Shown piece after piece: positions 8,181 through 16,927 of a stretch of 64,000 nucleotides of DNA; the first letter of the stretch is position 1; the number at the start of each line of letters is the position of its first letter. The notes beneath the pieces are model-generated. The model did not search any database. It was not told where the DNA came from and saw only the letters and a program-made list of their open reading frames with translations. The DNA is taken from contig CAVXRN010000006.1 of NCBI GenBank assembly GCA_963764205.1, positions 1,550,001 through 1,614,000 on the forward strand, given 5' to 3'. This stretch comes from Chersky-840 sp963764205. Lineage in GTDB: Bacteria > Actinomycetota > Acidimicrobiia > Acidimicrobiales > UBA8190. The position numbers were made by a program, and so were the translations under genes.

Positions 8181-9047
8181 TCAGGTCTCGTCCTCGAGAT
8201 CGAGTCCGGGGGTGACGCCCGACACGCCGTACAGGGCTTCGAGCGCGTCGTCGAGGACGTCGTCGGCCTCGGCCCCCGCTTCGCGCACGCCGACCAGCGC
8301 GGTCAACGAGGCGTAGTCACGGGCGAGCAATCCGGCGTCGGTGTCGGGATGGACGCGCGTGCTGGTGCCCGGTGCGGTGAGGTCGAGGCGCAGGGTCCCG
8401 GTCTGCCCGGGCGGGAGCGCCACGTGGGGGAGTGGCTTCGTGTCGTCGCCGGTGTCGTGCACGGCGGAGCGGATGGTCCCGCTCCGCCCCAACCGGCCGC
8501 GGCGCAGGCCCCGGAGCTCGCTCAGGGCCACGTTGGGCACGTTCAGGTTCAGTGTGGTCCCCGGGGGCGCCTGCTCCAGCACGGGCACCAGCGCACGGGC
8601 CATGGCCGAGGGCGTCTCCCACGGCACGGGGTCGTCGCCCCACCGGATCGACACCGCCAGGCACCGCAGGCCGAAGTGCGCTCCCGTGAGGGCGGCGCCC
8701 ACCGTGCCCGAGTGCATGGCGGAGCGTCCCACGTTGATGCCGTGGTTGATCCCCGAGAGCACGATGTCGGGGCGGGGGCCGAACCCACCCACGCAGGCGA
8801 GGATCACCGCCAGTGCGGGGGGCCCGTCGATGCCGAACGTGGCGATGTCGCCCAGGCCCTCGATGGCGTGGGCCTCGTAGTCCACCCCGTCACGGGAGTG
8901 CACCGGGCCCACCGCCGCGCCCGCCCCGCTGTAGTCGATGAGCGGCGCCACGACGACGACGTCGTGGCCGGTCGAGGCGGCCACGAGCGCAAGGGCAGCG
9001 ATGCCCGGGGCGCGCACGCCGTCGTCGTTGGTGACCAGTATTCGCAA
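8181..9047 (-). CDS. surE: 5'/3'-nucleotidase SurE
   Basis: Metal-dependent nucleotidase that dephosphorylates nucleoside monophosphates. Family signatures are clear: ILVTNDDGVRAPGI at the very N-terminus (metal ligands Asp8 and Asp9), the YSGAGAAV loop where SurE usually has a QRSG/SGVG-type loop, PDIVLSGINHGINVG with the ligand Asn, and SGTVGAALTGAHFG. TTG 9047 is chosen because it has GGAGGG six bases upstream and places the conserved strand at residue 2; a longer form from 9137 would add 30 unrelated residues and collide with the divergent epimerase gene. Length 288 residues, slightly long for SurE. Confidence 0.93.
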   Translation of the reverse strand: MRILVTNDDGVRAPGIAALALVAASTGHDVVVVAPLIDYSGAGAAVGPVHSRDGVDYEAHAIEGLGDIATFGIDGPPALAVILACVGGFGPRPDIVLSGINHGINVGRSAMHSGTVGAALTGAHFGLRCLAVSIRWGDDPVPWETPSAMARALVPVLEQAPPGTTLNLNVPNVALSELRGLRRGRLGRSGTIRSAVHDTGDDTKPLPHVALPPGQTGTLRLDLTAPGTSTRVHPDTDAGLLARDYASLTALVGVREAGAEADDVLDDALEALYGVSGVTPGLDLEDET

Positions 9048-9148
9048 ACGAGACCCTCCGAGCCGTGCGCCGACGTGAGCCCGTGGAACTACCATACGGT
9101 CCGCCACAGACCCGTACGCCCCTCGACGACCGGACACGAGCCGCGCCC

Positions 9149-10081
9149 TTGCCTGTCACCGCCACCGGAACCACCGCCCCGTCGGGTGTGCAGTACGACA
9201 TCGGGCACGGACGGCACCAGGTGGTCGTGACCGAGGTGGGCGCCACCATCCGCTCCTACACCGTGGGCGGTGCGCCGGTGCTCGACGGGTTCGCCGTCGA
9301 CGCCATGTGCGACTCGGGCCGGGGCCAGGTCCTCGCCCCGTGGCCCAACCGCCTCGGCGACGGCCGCTACAGCTTCGAGGGTCGCGACGGGAGCGCCGCG
9401 CTGGACGAGCCCGACCACCACAACGCCATCCACGGCCTCGTGCGGTGGTTGCCCTGGCAGGTGCTGTCGCGGGCGCAGAACGTCCTCAGCCTCGGCTGCA
9501 CGCTGCACCCCCAGCCCGGCTACCCGTGGCGACTGGCCCTGGCCATCGAGTACCGCCTGGGCCGCGACGGGCTGAGCGTCTCGGTCGGCGCCACCAACCT
9601 CGACCGCGTGCCCGCGCCGTTCGGGATCGGGTTCCATCCCTACCTCACGCTCTCGACACCGATCGACGCCACCTCGCTGGCGGTTCCCGCCCGCCGCCGC
9701 CTCGTGACCGACGAGCGGGGACTGCCGACCGCGACGGCGGCCGTGGCGGGGTCCCCCCTCGACTTCAGCGCCCCGCGCTGGATCGGCGACACCGTCCTCG
9801 ACACCGCCTTCACCGACCTCCGGCGTGGCCGCGACGGGATGGCACGCGTCGAGCTCGACGACACCGCCGGGGGCCGGGGCGTGACGGTCTGGATGGACGA
9901 GCACTTCAACTACATCATGGTGTTCACCGGCGACACCCTCGAGCCGGTGACGAGGCGTCGCGGCGCCATAGCGGTGGAGCCCATGTCGTGCCCGCCCGAC
10001 GCGCTGCGCTCCGGGACCGACCTGGTTCGCCTGGAGCCCGGGGCGTCGTGGACCGGGCGCTGGGGCATCACCCCGCGCTGA
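9149..10081 (+). CDS. Aldose 1-epimerase family protein
   Basis: Mutarotase-fold enzyme interconverting sugar anomers. Visible signatures are VLAPWPNRLGDGRYSFEG (substrate loop with Asn-Arg), NAIHGLVRW with the catalytic His, PFGIGFHPYL with the second His, and a late Glu in AIAVEPMSCPPDAL that fits the catalytic base. About 310 residues, matching the family. The start is uncertain: TTG 9149 places about ten residues before the first strand; GTG 9065 would leave only 17 bases to the divergent surE start. Divergent from surE; the stop is 31 bases from the convergent GGDEF/EAL gene. Confidence 0.88.
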   Translation: MPVTATGTTAPSGVQYDIGHGRHQVVVTEVGATIRSYTVGGAPVLDGFAVDAMCDSGRGQVLAPWPNRLGDGRYSFEGRDGSAALDEPDHHNAIHGLVRWLPWQVLSRAQNVLSLGCTLHPQPGYPWRLALAIEYRLGRDGLSVSVGATNLDRVPAPFGIGFHPYLTLSTPIDATSLAVPARRRLVTDERGLPTATAAVAGSPLDFSAPRWIGDTVLDTAFTDLRRGRDGMARVELDDTAGGRGVTVWMDEHFNYIMVFTGDTLEPVTRRRGAIAVEPMSCPPDALRSGTDLVRLEPGASWTGRWGITPR

Positions 10082-10112
10082 AGGCGGCGGGCCGCGCGCA
10101 CTTGCGCTCGCG

Positions 10113-13073
10113 TCAGGCCGGGGTGCGCGCCGTGGCGAAGAGAGGGGCGATCTCGTCGGGGGTGGCGGGCTTGCCGAAGAGATAGCCCTGGGCGTAGGGG
10201 CACCCGAGCTCGATGAGGCGGTCGCGCTGTTCGACGTGCTCGATCCCCTCGGCCACCACGGTCAGGTCGAAGGCTTCGGCCACTTCGACGACCGCCCCGA
10301 TCACGGCGTCGTAGCGCGTGCCCAGCGCGTCGATGAACGACTTGTCGATCTTGACGACGTCGATGGGGAGCCGGGCCAGTGAATTGAGCGACGAGAACCC
10401 CGTCCCGAAGTCGTCGATGGCGATGCGCAGGCCCAGACGGCGCAGGGCCTGGAGGCGGCGCACCGCAGCGGGGAGGTCGCGGATGAAGAAGCTCTCGGTG
10501 ATCTCGAGCACCAGGCACTGCGGGGGGAGCCCGCTCTCGTCCAGCGCGGCGGCCACCTCGGCGATCATGCGGTCGTGCTCGAGCTGGCGACTCGAGACGT
10601 TCACGCTGACCGAGAACCCCGACGGGTCCTCCATCGTCGCGACCCACTCGGCTGCCTGGGCGCAGGCCCGGGCCAGCACCCACCGCCCGATCTGGAGGAT
10701 GAGGCCGGACTCCTCGGCGATGGGGATGAACTCCAGCGGCGGGACGGGCCCGCGCTCGGGATGCACCCACCGCACCAACGCCTCGACCCCGACGGTGGCG
10801 CCGGTGTCGATGGCCACCACCGGTTGGTAGGCGATGGAGAGCTGGTCGCCGAGCAGGGCCTGGTGCAGCGACGACTCGATCTCGATGCGCTCGGCCGCCC
10901 GGGCGGTCAGGGTCTCGTCGAACACCTCCACCCGGGCCCGCCCGCTCTGCTTGGCGTGGTACATCGCCGCGTCGGCCTGGCGCAGGACGTCGTTGGGGTC
11001 GTCACCGCGCAGCCCGAAGGCGACGCCCACGCTGGCCGAGACGAAGCACTCCACCCCGTCGAGGACGAAGGGCCGGTCGAAGGCGGTCAGGAGGCGCCAC
11101 GCGTAGGCGACCGCCCCTTTGCGATCCGACAGCCCTTGCACCAGGACCGCGAACTCGTCGCCGCCGAAGCGCGCCACGAGGTCGCTGCCGCGCGCCATCG
11201 ACTCGATACGCCGCGCCACCTCGACGACGAGCTCGTCGCCGGTGGTGTGGCCCCGGCTGTCGTTGACGTACTTGAAGTGGTCGACGTCGAGGAAGCACAC
11301 CGCGATGGGCGGCCCCGGGAGCTGCGCCTCGGCCAGGGTCCCCGCCAGCTGCTCGGCGAACAGGGCCCGGTTGGGGAGCCCGGTGAGGTGGTCGTGGGTG
11401 GCCTGGTGCTCGAGCCGGCGTTCGAACTCGCGGCGCTCGCTCACGTTGCGGGCCGTCGCCGTGATGACCATGCCCTCGGGCGTCTCGATCGGGCCCAGCA
11501 CGATCTCCATGGGGAATTCCATGCCGTCCTTGCGCACACCGGACACGTCCGCCACGTCACCGATGACGAGGGTGCGCGGGTTGCGGATGAAGTCCTCGTA
11601 GTAGTCGGCCAGCACGCTCTGGACGCGGGGGGTGGTGAGGATCTCGACGTCGCGGCCGGCCAGCTCATCGGGCTCGTAGCCGAAGAGGCGGCCCACCTGG
11701 TGGTTGGCTTCGAGAATCACCCCGTCGGTGCTCATCACGATCATGGCGTCGGGGGCGGACTCGATGAGCGACCGGAAGTGCGCGGCGTCGCGCCGTTGGT
11801 GCTCGAGCCGGCGTGCCCCTTCGAGCCCGTGCCCGGCGTGGGCGGCCAACAGCTCGAAGGCGGCGATCTCGTGGTCCTCGACCGTCCGCGCCGTCCGGGT
11901 CCCGCCCACCAGGATGGCCGACAGCTCGCCCTCCACCCACACCGGCGTGGCCGTCACGGTGCGAAAGCCGTCGGCCCGCAGCTCGGGGTGCCCGCCGGTG
12001 CGCTCGAGGTAGTCGTGCACCACGACGGTGCGACGCTGTTCCAGCACGAGCGCCACCATGCCCTGGTCCGAGCTGTGAATACCCTCGACGTAGGAGTCCG
12101 GCAGCCCCCGGGCATGCATGACGCGGAAGCGACGGCGGTCGTCGAGGAGCTCGCACACGTTGGAGGCTTCGAACCCGAGCTCGCCCACCGCGTCGACGGC
12201 CCAGACCAAGATGGCGTCCTCGTCGAGCGAGTCCAGCTCGCGGCCGAGCCCCGCCACCCGGCTCCACAGGCTGGCGCGGTGCTGGTGCTCGGCGGTGGCC
12301 CGCTCGCGGAACACGAGTTGCCGGGTGAGCTGCACCGAGATGAGATCGGCGGCCCCCGCGGTGGCGAGGATGATGCCGAGGCGCAGCACCAACGGGGCGG
12401 GACCGATGTGCCAGCCCGTGCCGGCCAGCGTGAGGACATAGGCCCCCACCGTCAACCCCGTGAGGGCGATCCTCCCGCGGCGCGGGTAGGACACGTTCGC
12501 CATGAACACGCACTGCAACAGGAAGACGAGGTAGAGGTCGGAGTGACTGCCGCCGGTCAGGGCGATGCCGTAGGAGATCAGGGCGATGTCGAACAGCGAC
12601 CACGTGTAGAGCACAGGGAGGACGACCCCGCGCTCGGTCAGCGCCCGCCACGGCAGCAGCGCGATGGGGATGGTCCCGAGGATGGCGACGCCGATGAGGG
12701 TGAAGAACGGGGCTCGCGACAGCGGGTAGTGCCCGGGCAGCAGCGCGTAGAGGAGGATGACGAGGAGCACCGCCACCGTCGACGCCACCGCGATGCGCAC
12801 CGACTGCAGCCGTACCTCGTCGAGCGCTCCCAGCGACCGGGGTTCCGCCGTGTTCGCGTCCTTACCCCCCGCGACCGCGACGAGGGTGGGCCGGCGACCG
12901 CCCGATGTGACGGCGCGGCCCGTGGGAGTGGGCTCCTCGACTTCGGCCCCGACGGACACCAGCCGTGCGGGCGCGGCGATGTCCGCAGCGACGTTCGGTC
13001 CGTCGTCGGTCGCAGAGTCGAGCTGTGCCATGGCCACCGACGACGGCCGCATCATGCGGCCAGGTGCCCCCAT
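10113..13073 (-). CDS. Membrane GAF-PAS-GGDEF-EAL cyclic-di-GMP protein
   Basis: Predicted bifunctional or switchable diguanylate cyclase/phosphodiesterase of 986 residues. In order: a variable cytoplasmic N-terminus of about 95 residues, five to six membrane helices (about 100-260), a GAF-like domain (about 285-415), PAS (about 430-540, SLIESAPDAMIVMSTDG), GGDEF (intact RFGGDEF near 634; LTGLPNRALFAEQL before it) and EAL (intact EALVRW near 763, NVSSRQLEH, LEITESFF, DDFGTGFSSLN, KIDKSFI, VVAEGIE). Both catalytic motifs look complete. ATG 13073 (MGAPGRMM) is chosen; ATG 13031 is an alternative. An inverted repeat lies 17 bases upstream. Confidence 0.93.
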   Translation of the reverse strand: MGAPGRMMRPSSVAMAQLDSATDDGPNVAADIAAPARLVSVGAEVEEPTPTGRAVTSGGRRPTLVAVAGGKDANTAEPRSLGALDEVRLQSVRIAVASTVAVLLVILLYALLPGHYPLSRAPFFTLIGVAILGTIPIALLPWRALTERGVVLPVLYTWSLFDIALISYGIALTGGSHSDLYLVFLLQCVFMANVSYPRRGRIALTGLTVGAYVLTLAGTGWHIGPAPLVLRLGIILATAGAADLISVQLTRQLVFRERATAEHQHRASLWSRVAGLGRELDSLDEDAILVWAVDAVGELGFEASNVCELLDDRRRFRVMHARGLPDSYVEGIHSSDQGMVALVLEQRRTVVVHDYLERTGGHPELRADGFRTVTATPVWVEGELSAILVGGTRTARTVEDHEIAAFELLAAHAGHGLEGARRLEHQRRDAAHFRSLIESAPDAMIVMSTDGVILEANHQVGRLFGYEPDELAGRDVEILTTPRVQSVLADYYEDFIRNPRTLVIGDVADVSGVRKDGMEFPMEIVLGPIETPEGMVITATARNVSERREFERRLEHQATHDHLTGLPNRALFAEQLAGTLAEAQLPGPPIAVCFLDVDHFKYVNDSRGHTTGDELVVEVARRIESMARGSDLVARFGGDEFAVLVQGLSDRKGAVAYAWRLLTAFDRPFVLDGVECFVSASVGVAFGLRGDDPNDVLRQADAAMYHAKQSGRARVEVFDETLTARAAERIEIESSLHQALLGDQLSIAYQPVVAIDTGATVGVEALVRWVHPERGPVPPLEFIPIAEESGLILQIGRWVLARACAQAAEWVATMEDPSGFSVSVNVSSRQLEHDRMIAEVAAALDESGLPPQCLVLEITESFFIRDLPAAVRRLQALRRLGLRIAIDDFGTGFSSLNSLARLPIDVVKIDKSFIDALGTRYDAVIGAVVEVAEAFDLTVVAEGIEHVEQRDRLIELGCPYAQGYLFGKPATPDEIAPLFATARTPA

Positions 13074-13089
13074 CGGAAAAATCGTAACC

Positions 13090-13109
13090 GTGGGTATGCG
13101 ATTACCCAC
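13090..13109 (-). promoter_or_regulatory. Inverted repeat just upstream of the GGDEF/EAL gene
   Basis: Perfect 7-bp arms GTGGGTA-tgcgat-TACCCAC, ending 17 bases before the ATG. It could be a repressor operator or a leader hairpin covering the ribosome site region, since no Shine-Dalgarno sequence is obvious there. Confidence 0.4.
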
Positions 13110-13419
13110 TGCCGTAGGGGCGAACGCGGCGCTGTTGTGCCGGCGTTGTGCCGAGCGCGTCACCCCCTTGTGCGAACCATGCACCTTCTTCCCGCACGCC
13201 TCGTTTCGGGACGAGGAGATGTGTGGAAACGTTGTGTTGACAAGCGCGGGCCCGCGTTTTCACGGCCTGCGCCGGTGGGACCCGATAAACCCTGACAGCG
13301 TTCGTATCACCACCCCAATGCCCTCTGTGGCCACGAATGTTCTCGCGGTGGCGGGCGACAAGACCACGCAAAGTGGGCCGTGGACACGAGCCGTGGTCGG
13401 GCGTACGGTAGGCACCTTC

Positions 13420-13758
13420 GTGGCACAACAAACCGGCAATGGAGTGCGTCATCCAATGGCGGAGTGGAACTTCCTCACGAACCACACGCGAGCGCTGGTG
13501 TGTATCGCTCATGATCCCGATGTACGTCTGCGCGACATCGCGTCGTCGTTGAGCATCACCGAACGCAGCGCCTTCGGCATCGTCACCGACCTGACCGAGA
13601 CGGGGTACCTCGTCAAACACAAAGACGGGCGCCGCAACCGCTACCGCATCCAAGCCCATCTGCCCCTGCCTGAAGAAGTAGGGAGGGAGCAGACCATCGG
13701 CGAGGTGCTCGATGTCCTGGTCGAGACGGACGAGTTGCCGGTGCGCAGAACCTCGTAG
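13420..13758 (+). CDS. Small winged-helix (MarR-like) transcriptional regulator
   Basis: One-domain DNA-binding protein of about 112 residues. The segment EWNFLTNHTRALVCIAHDP.VRLRDIASSLSITERSAFGIVTDLTETGYLVKHKDGRRNRYRI is a complete winged helix with a helix-turn-helix and a basic wing. This matches a small actinobacterial regulator family known from genome surveys, whose signal is generally unknown. Start is uncertain: GTG 13420 or ATG 13456, both in frame. The only neighbour on the same strand is the downstream phosphatase-fold gene, 53 bases away. The upstream 13110-13419 region has no gene; it contains a 12-bp palindrome CGCGGGCCCGCG at 13245-13256. Confidence 0.8.
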   Translation: MAQQTGNGVRHPMAEWNFLTNHTRALVCIAHDPDVRLRDIASSLSITERSAFGIVTDLTETGYLVKHKDGRRNRYRIQAHLPLPEEVGREQTIGEVLDVLVETDELPVRRTS

Positions 13759-13811
13759 GTTCCCCCGGCGCGCCACGGATGGCGCCATGAGCGCCCGTAA
13801 GCTGGGACGCC

Positions 13812-14804
13812 GTGGCTCGTCGGCACCCAGTGGCGAGCCGTGTCGTGCTCATCGTCGGATGGGCCGTGATCGCGGGACTGTGGGCCGTCACCGTCGCCCG
13901 ACTCATCGCGTGGGACAGGCTGGAGCTCTTCGCCGTCCTCGACGCCCTGACGCTTCTCATCTTCCTGCCGGCGTGGCCCATCGCCATCCTGGCCCTGTGG
14001 CGCCGCCGGTGGGTGCTGGCCGGCGCCGCTGCGGTCATGGCGGCAACCCAGGTCGTGCTCGTGGCCCCCGAGCTCTCCGCCGCCACCCCGGTGCCACCGG
14101 CAGCGCGAGGGGCCTTCGCCATCCGCCTCTTCGACGCCAATGTGTACGACGCCAACCCGTCCATGGCGGGCTACGCCCGGGAGATCGACGCGGACCACCC
14201 CGACCTCGTCACGCTCGAGGAAGCGTCACCGCCCGACGTGGATCAGCTCGCCGCCCGCGGCGCCTTCGGCCACCTGCCCTACGAGTTCTGGAACGGCGCC
14301 TTCGGCTCGCGCTCGATCGTCATCGCCAGCCGGTACCCGCTGGGCCCGAGCCGGTCGTACTCCGTCGACGGGCAGCCCTATCTGGTCCGGACCACCCTCG
14401 AGCTGCCCGGACGCCGGCTGGCTCTGTGGGCCGTCCACACCACCGCCCCCATCGCACCGGGGGTGCGTGCCTGGAACGACGAGCTCGACGGCATCGTGCG
14501 CCTCCTGCGGGCGCAGCGGCCGCGTCACCTCTTGATGCTGGGTGACTTCAACTCCACCTGGGGCAACCGTGGGTTCCGGACGATCCTGGCCACCGGTCTC
14601 GTCGACGGGGCCGCGGCACGGGGGCAGGCGCTCGACATGACGTGGTCACAGCGCACGGCTCCGGTGCCCCCGTTGATCCGGATCGACCACGTCCTCACGG
14701 GGCCGGACGTCGTCGTCACCTCGATCCGGACCGAACCGGGCCCCGGCAGCGACCACCGGGCGCTCGTCGCCGTGGTGGCGACGACCTATCCGTTGACCCG
14801 GTAG
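13812..14804 (+). CDS. Membrane-anchored endonuclease/exonuclease/phosphatase-family protein
   Basis: Three N-terminal membrane helices (about residues 10-90: VVLIVGWAVIAGLW, LDALTLLIFLPAW, WVLAGAAAVMAATQVVLV) are followed by an extracytoplasmic EEP domain. Visible motifs: RLFDANVYDANP, DLVTLEEAS (metal Glu), LALWAVHTTAP, MLGDFNSTWGN (the family GDFN), RIDHVL and the terminal SDHRALVA with the catalytic His. DNase, phosphoesterase or lipid phosphatase activity cannot be distinguished. GTG 13812 is used. The 3' end overlaps the convergent next gene by 19 bases. Confidence 0.87.
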   Translation: MARRHPVASRVVLIVGWAVIAGLWAVTVARLIAWDRLELFAVLDALTLLIFLPAWPIAILALWRRRWVLAGAAAVMAATQVVLVAPELSAATPVPPAARGAFAIRLFDANVYDANPSMAGYAREIDADHPDLVTLEEASPPDVDQLAARGAFGHLPYEFWNGAFGSRSIVIASRYPLGPSRSYSVDGQPYLVRTTLELPGRRLALWAVHTTAPIAPGVRAWNDELDGIVRLLRAQRPRHLLMLGDFNSTWGNRGFRTILATGLVDGAAARGQALDMTWSQRTAPVPPLIRIDHVLTGPDVVVTSIRTEPGPGSDHRALVAVVATTYPLTR

Positions 14805-16132
14805 ATGTGGACCGTCGCTCCGGTCGCGAACGTGTCGGCGAAGGTCTCGTTCACGACCGGGATGACTCGGTTCTCGTCGATGACGGTCACCGACGTCGCC
14901 CCGGGATCGGCCACGTGGAAGGTTGCCCGCACGCGCCGGCGCCCCCGGTGCGCGGAGTCGCGCGTGTCGGCGAACACGGTGAACTGACCGTCGTGGTACT
15001 TGGCCATCGTCTCGATGCCACTGAACGCCGCGGGGGCGGGAGAGGCGGTGACGTAGTGCAGGGCCGTGTCGTCGTTGAGGACGGGGGCCAAGGACCTGAT
15101 CTCGGCGTCGGTGGACCTCGCCTGCGCGGTGATCCCCGTCGCGCTGTAGTGCGGGTCCTCGAAGTTGTTGTCGCCCTGGTGCCGCCCCCCGAACGAATGG
15201 TTGAAGTAGATGATCCCGCGTGCCCCGTGGATGATCGACGACCAGATGGCCCAGTTCATCTCCGCCGGGGTCATGAACCGGCCGTCGCCGGGGAAGGGCT
15301 GGCCGTCCTCGACGAAGGCCCAGATCGGCTCTGACCCCGCGGGACGCTCGAGCCTGCGGATGGCGTCGATGATCGAACCGTAATTGCTGCCTCGTCGGGC
15401 CTGGTCGTTGGTGCAGTGGGCCACCACGTAGAACGCGGCGCACATGGCGATGCTGCTCGGATCGGTGTACCAGTAGAGGTCCTCACTGACCGTCTGCTGG
15501 TAGTCGTTGACGAACTGTGCCGCCTGGGCGGTGGTCTCCCACAGCTGCACACCCTTGCCGTAGTTGCTCCAGAAGAACCGGCCCGACTTGAGGCTGGCGG
15601 GCACGGCGTTGATCAGATTCTGGAGGTAGGTGTAGCCCGCCCCAGGCCCGTAGTTCATGTCCACCTCGTCGTCGGTGAACAACCCGACCGACTCGTTGCC
15701 GATGCCACTCCCGGTCGCCCCCCCACACTCACCGTACTGGGGAATGGCGTAGATCCCGGTGCCCGCCAGCAGGCTGAGATTGCAGTACTGGTCGGGCCGG
15801 TCCAGCATGTTGATGCCGAGGCTCTCGTACGTGGCGACGTCATTGGCACTGTTGAGCGACGGGTACCAGATCCCGATGGGAAAGAAGGTGGGTTGGTCGA
15901 GCGCCACCGCCTTGGTCGCACCGAGGCTTCCGTAGAAATCGGCTCCGCCGTCGACGGGCTCCAGCACCACGCCGTTGGATGCGGCGGTGAGCCCCACTGG
16001 GGCCGTGCCGTGGCGCTGCGCCATCAGCCCGCGCACCGGTGTCGCGACCGGCCCACTCCCCAGAAACGACAAGCTGGCCGCTCCCACCGAGCCCACCAGG
16101 AGGGCGAACGCGGTCACTCGCGTTCGGGGCAC
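14786..16132 (-). CDS. Secreted glycoside-hydrolase-like TIM-barrel protein (divergent paralogue)
   Basis: Secreted protein of 448 residues with a signal segment (VTAFALLVGSVGAASLSFLG). The rest is one domain resembling TIM-barrel glycoside hydrolases: FFPIGIWYPS as first barrel strand, SVGLFTDDEVDMNYGPG, PIWAFVEDGQP and WAIWSSIIHGARGIIYFNHSF. Acidic residues in DDEVD and in FVED are the natural catalytic candidates (inference). It is clearly homologous along its whole length to the C-terminal domain shared by the three genes at 37-43 kb, but with many substitutions. GTG 16132 starts three bases after the Wzz-like gene stop, so it is the last gene of the polysaccharide operon. Confidence 0.75.
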   Translation of the reverse strand: MPRTRVTAFALLVGSVGAASLSFLGSGPVATPVRGLMAQRHGTAPVGLTAASNGVVLEPVDGGADFYGSLGATKAVALDQPTFFPIGIWYPSLNSANDVATYESLGINMLDRPDQYCNLSLLAGTGIYAIPQYGECGGATGSGIGNESVGLFTDDEVDMNYGPGAGYTYLQNLINAVPASLKSGRFFWSNYGKGVQLWETTAQAAQFVNDYQQTVSEDLYWYTDPSSIAMCAAFYVVAHCTNDQARRGSNYGSIIDAIRRLERPAGSEPIWAFVEDGQPFPGDGRFMTPAEMNWAIWSSIIHGARGIIYFNHSFGGRHQGDNNFEDPHYSATGITAQARSTDAEIRSLAPVLNDDTALHYVTASPAPAAFSGIETMAKYHDGQFTVFADTRDSAHRGRRRVRATFHVADPGATSVTVIDENRVIPVVNETFADTFATGATVHIYRVNG

Positions 16133-16135
16133 GAC

Positions 16136-16927
16136 CTATTCCTGGAGTTTGACCGGTCGGCTCTGGAGCTCGTCGGACAGGGCCGGCGCGTGAATGGGTG
16201 ACCACAGGTGCAGTTCGGACTTTCGGACCACGACTCCCGCCGGGGCGTTGCCCTCGACGGCCGCGGTGGGTCGGCGCTCGAGTCGGGCCTCGGCCCGCTT
16301 CTTGTCGATGGCGTCTCCGACCGACACCACGATGAAGAGCAGCACGACACCCACCCCCAGCACGGCGACGAGGGAACGAAGGGTGCTCGACACCTTCAAC
16401 ACCGGAGGGCTCGAGGCCACCTGGAGGGCGGTGAACAGGTAGCCGGGAGCCGTGCCCTGTTGGCTCTGCAGGACGTAGAGGTTGTGGACGAGAGACCGAC
16501 TCACCAGGTCGACCGTGGTGGACGCCTTGGCCGGCGTCGAGCCCGTCCCCATCAACTCGACCATGGGCTGCGACGACCCGTACAGCGTGATGGGCGAGAC
16601 CGTGTAGCGACTGTCGGCCCCTTGGTCGACGAGCGCCTGCTGGGTGGCCGCACTGCTCAGTCGGCTGATGAGCGAGTCGGCGATGATGGACTGGTCGTAG
16701 AAGCGAGTGAACACGTTGTCGGTGCTCTGGGCCAGCGCCGGGTCCTGCGCGATCTGCGCCGAGGTCGGTGGTGTCGGCGGTGGGACGAACACGTAGTCCC
16801 GGGTGGTCTCGTACAACGGCTTCGAGAACAACACCACGTACACGGCACCGCACAGCGTCAGGGCGATCACGGGGATGACCAAGAGCTTGTGCCGCCACAA
16901 GATCCTTCCGATTGACAGGAGATCCAT
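16136..16927 (-). CDS. Wzz-like polysaccharide chain-length / tyrosine-kinase-modulator type protein
   Basis: Inner-membrane protein of 263 residues with two membrane helices, near residues 15-35 (LLVIPVIALTLCGAVYVVLF) and about 195-215 (LVAVLGVGVVLLFIVVSVG), flanking a periplasmic-type loop. This is the Wzz/CapA topology used to control polysaccharide chain length and export. The cytoplasmic tail is short and has no Walker motifs, so no kinase is fused. ATG 16927 overlaps the stop of the ligase gene as TGATG. The family call rests on topology, the N-terminal motif DLLSIGRILWRHKL and context. Confidence 0.78.
   Translation of the reverse strand: MDLLSIGRILWRHKLLVIPVIALTLCGAVYVVLFSKPLYETTRDYVFVPPPTPPTSAQIAQDPALAQSTDNVFTRFYDQSIIADSLISRLSSAATQQALVDQGADSRYTVSPITLYGSSQPMVELMGTGSTPAKASTTVDLVSRSLVHNLYVLQSQQGTAPGYLFTALQVASSPPVLKVSSTLRSLVAVLGVGVVLLFIVVSVGDAIDKKRAEARLERRPTAAVEGNAPAGVVVRKSELHLWSPIHAPALSDELQSRPVKLQE

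Noticed and set aside
10575..13295. 906-codon open frame on the plus strand
   Set aside because: It is antisense to the well-supported GAF-PAS-GGDEF-EAL gene; the translation is Arg/Gly/Pro/His-rich with no family resemblance, as expected from GC-rich antisense frames.
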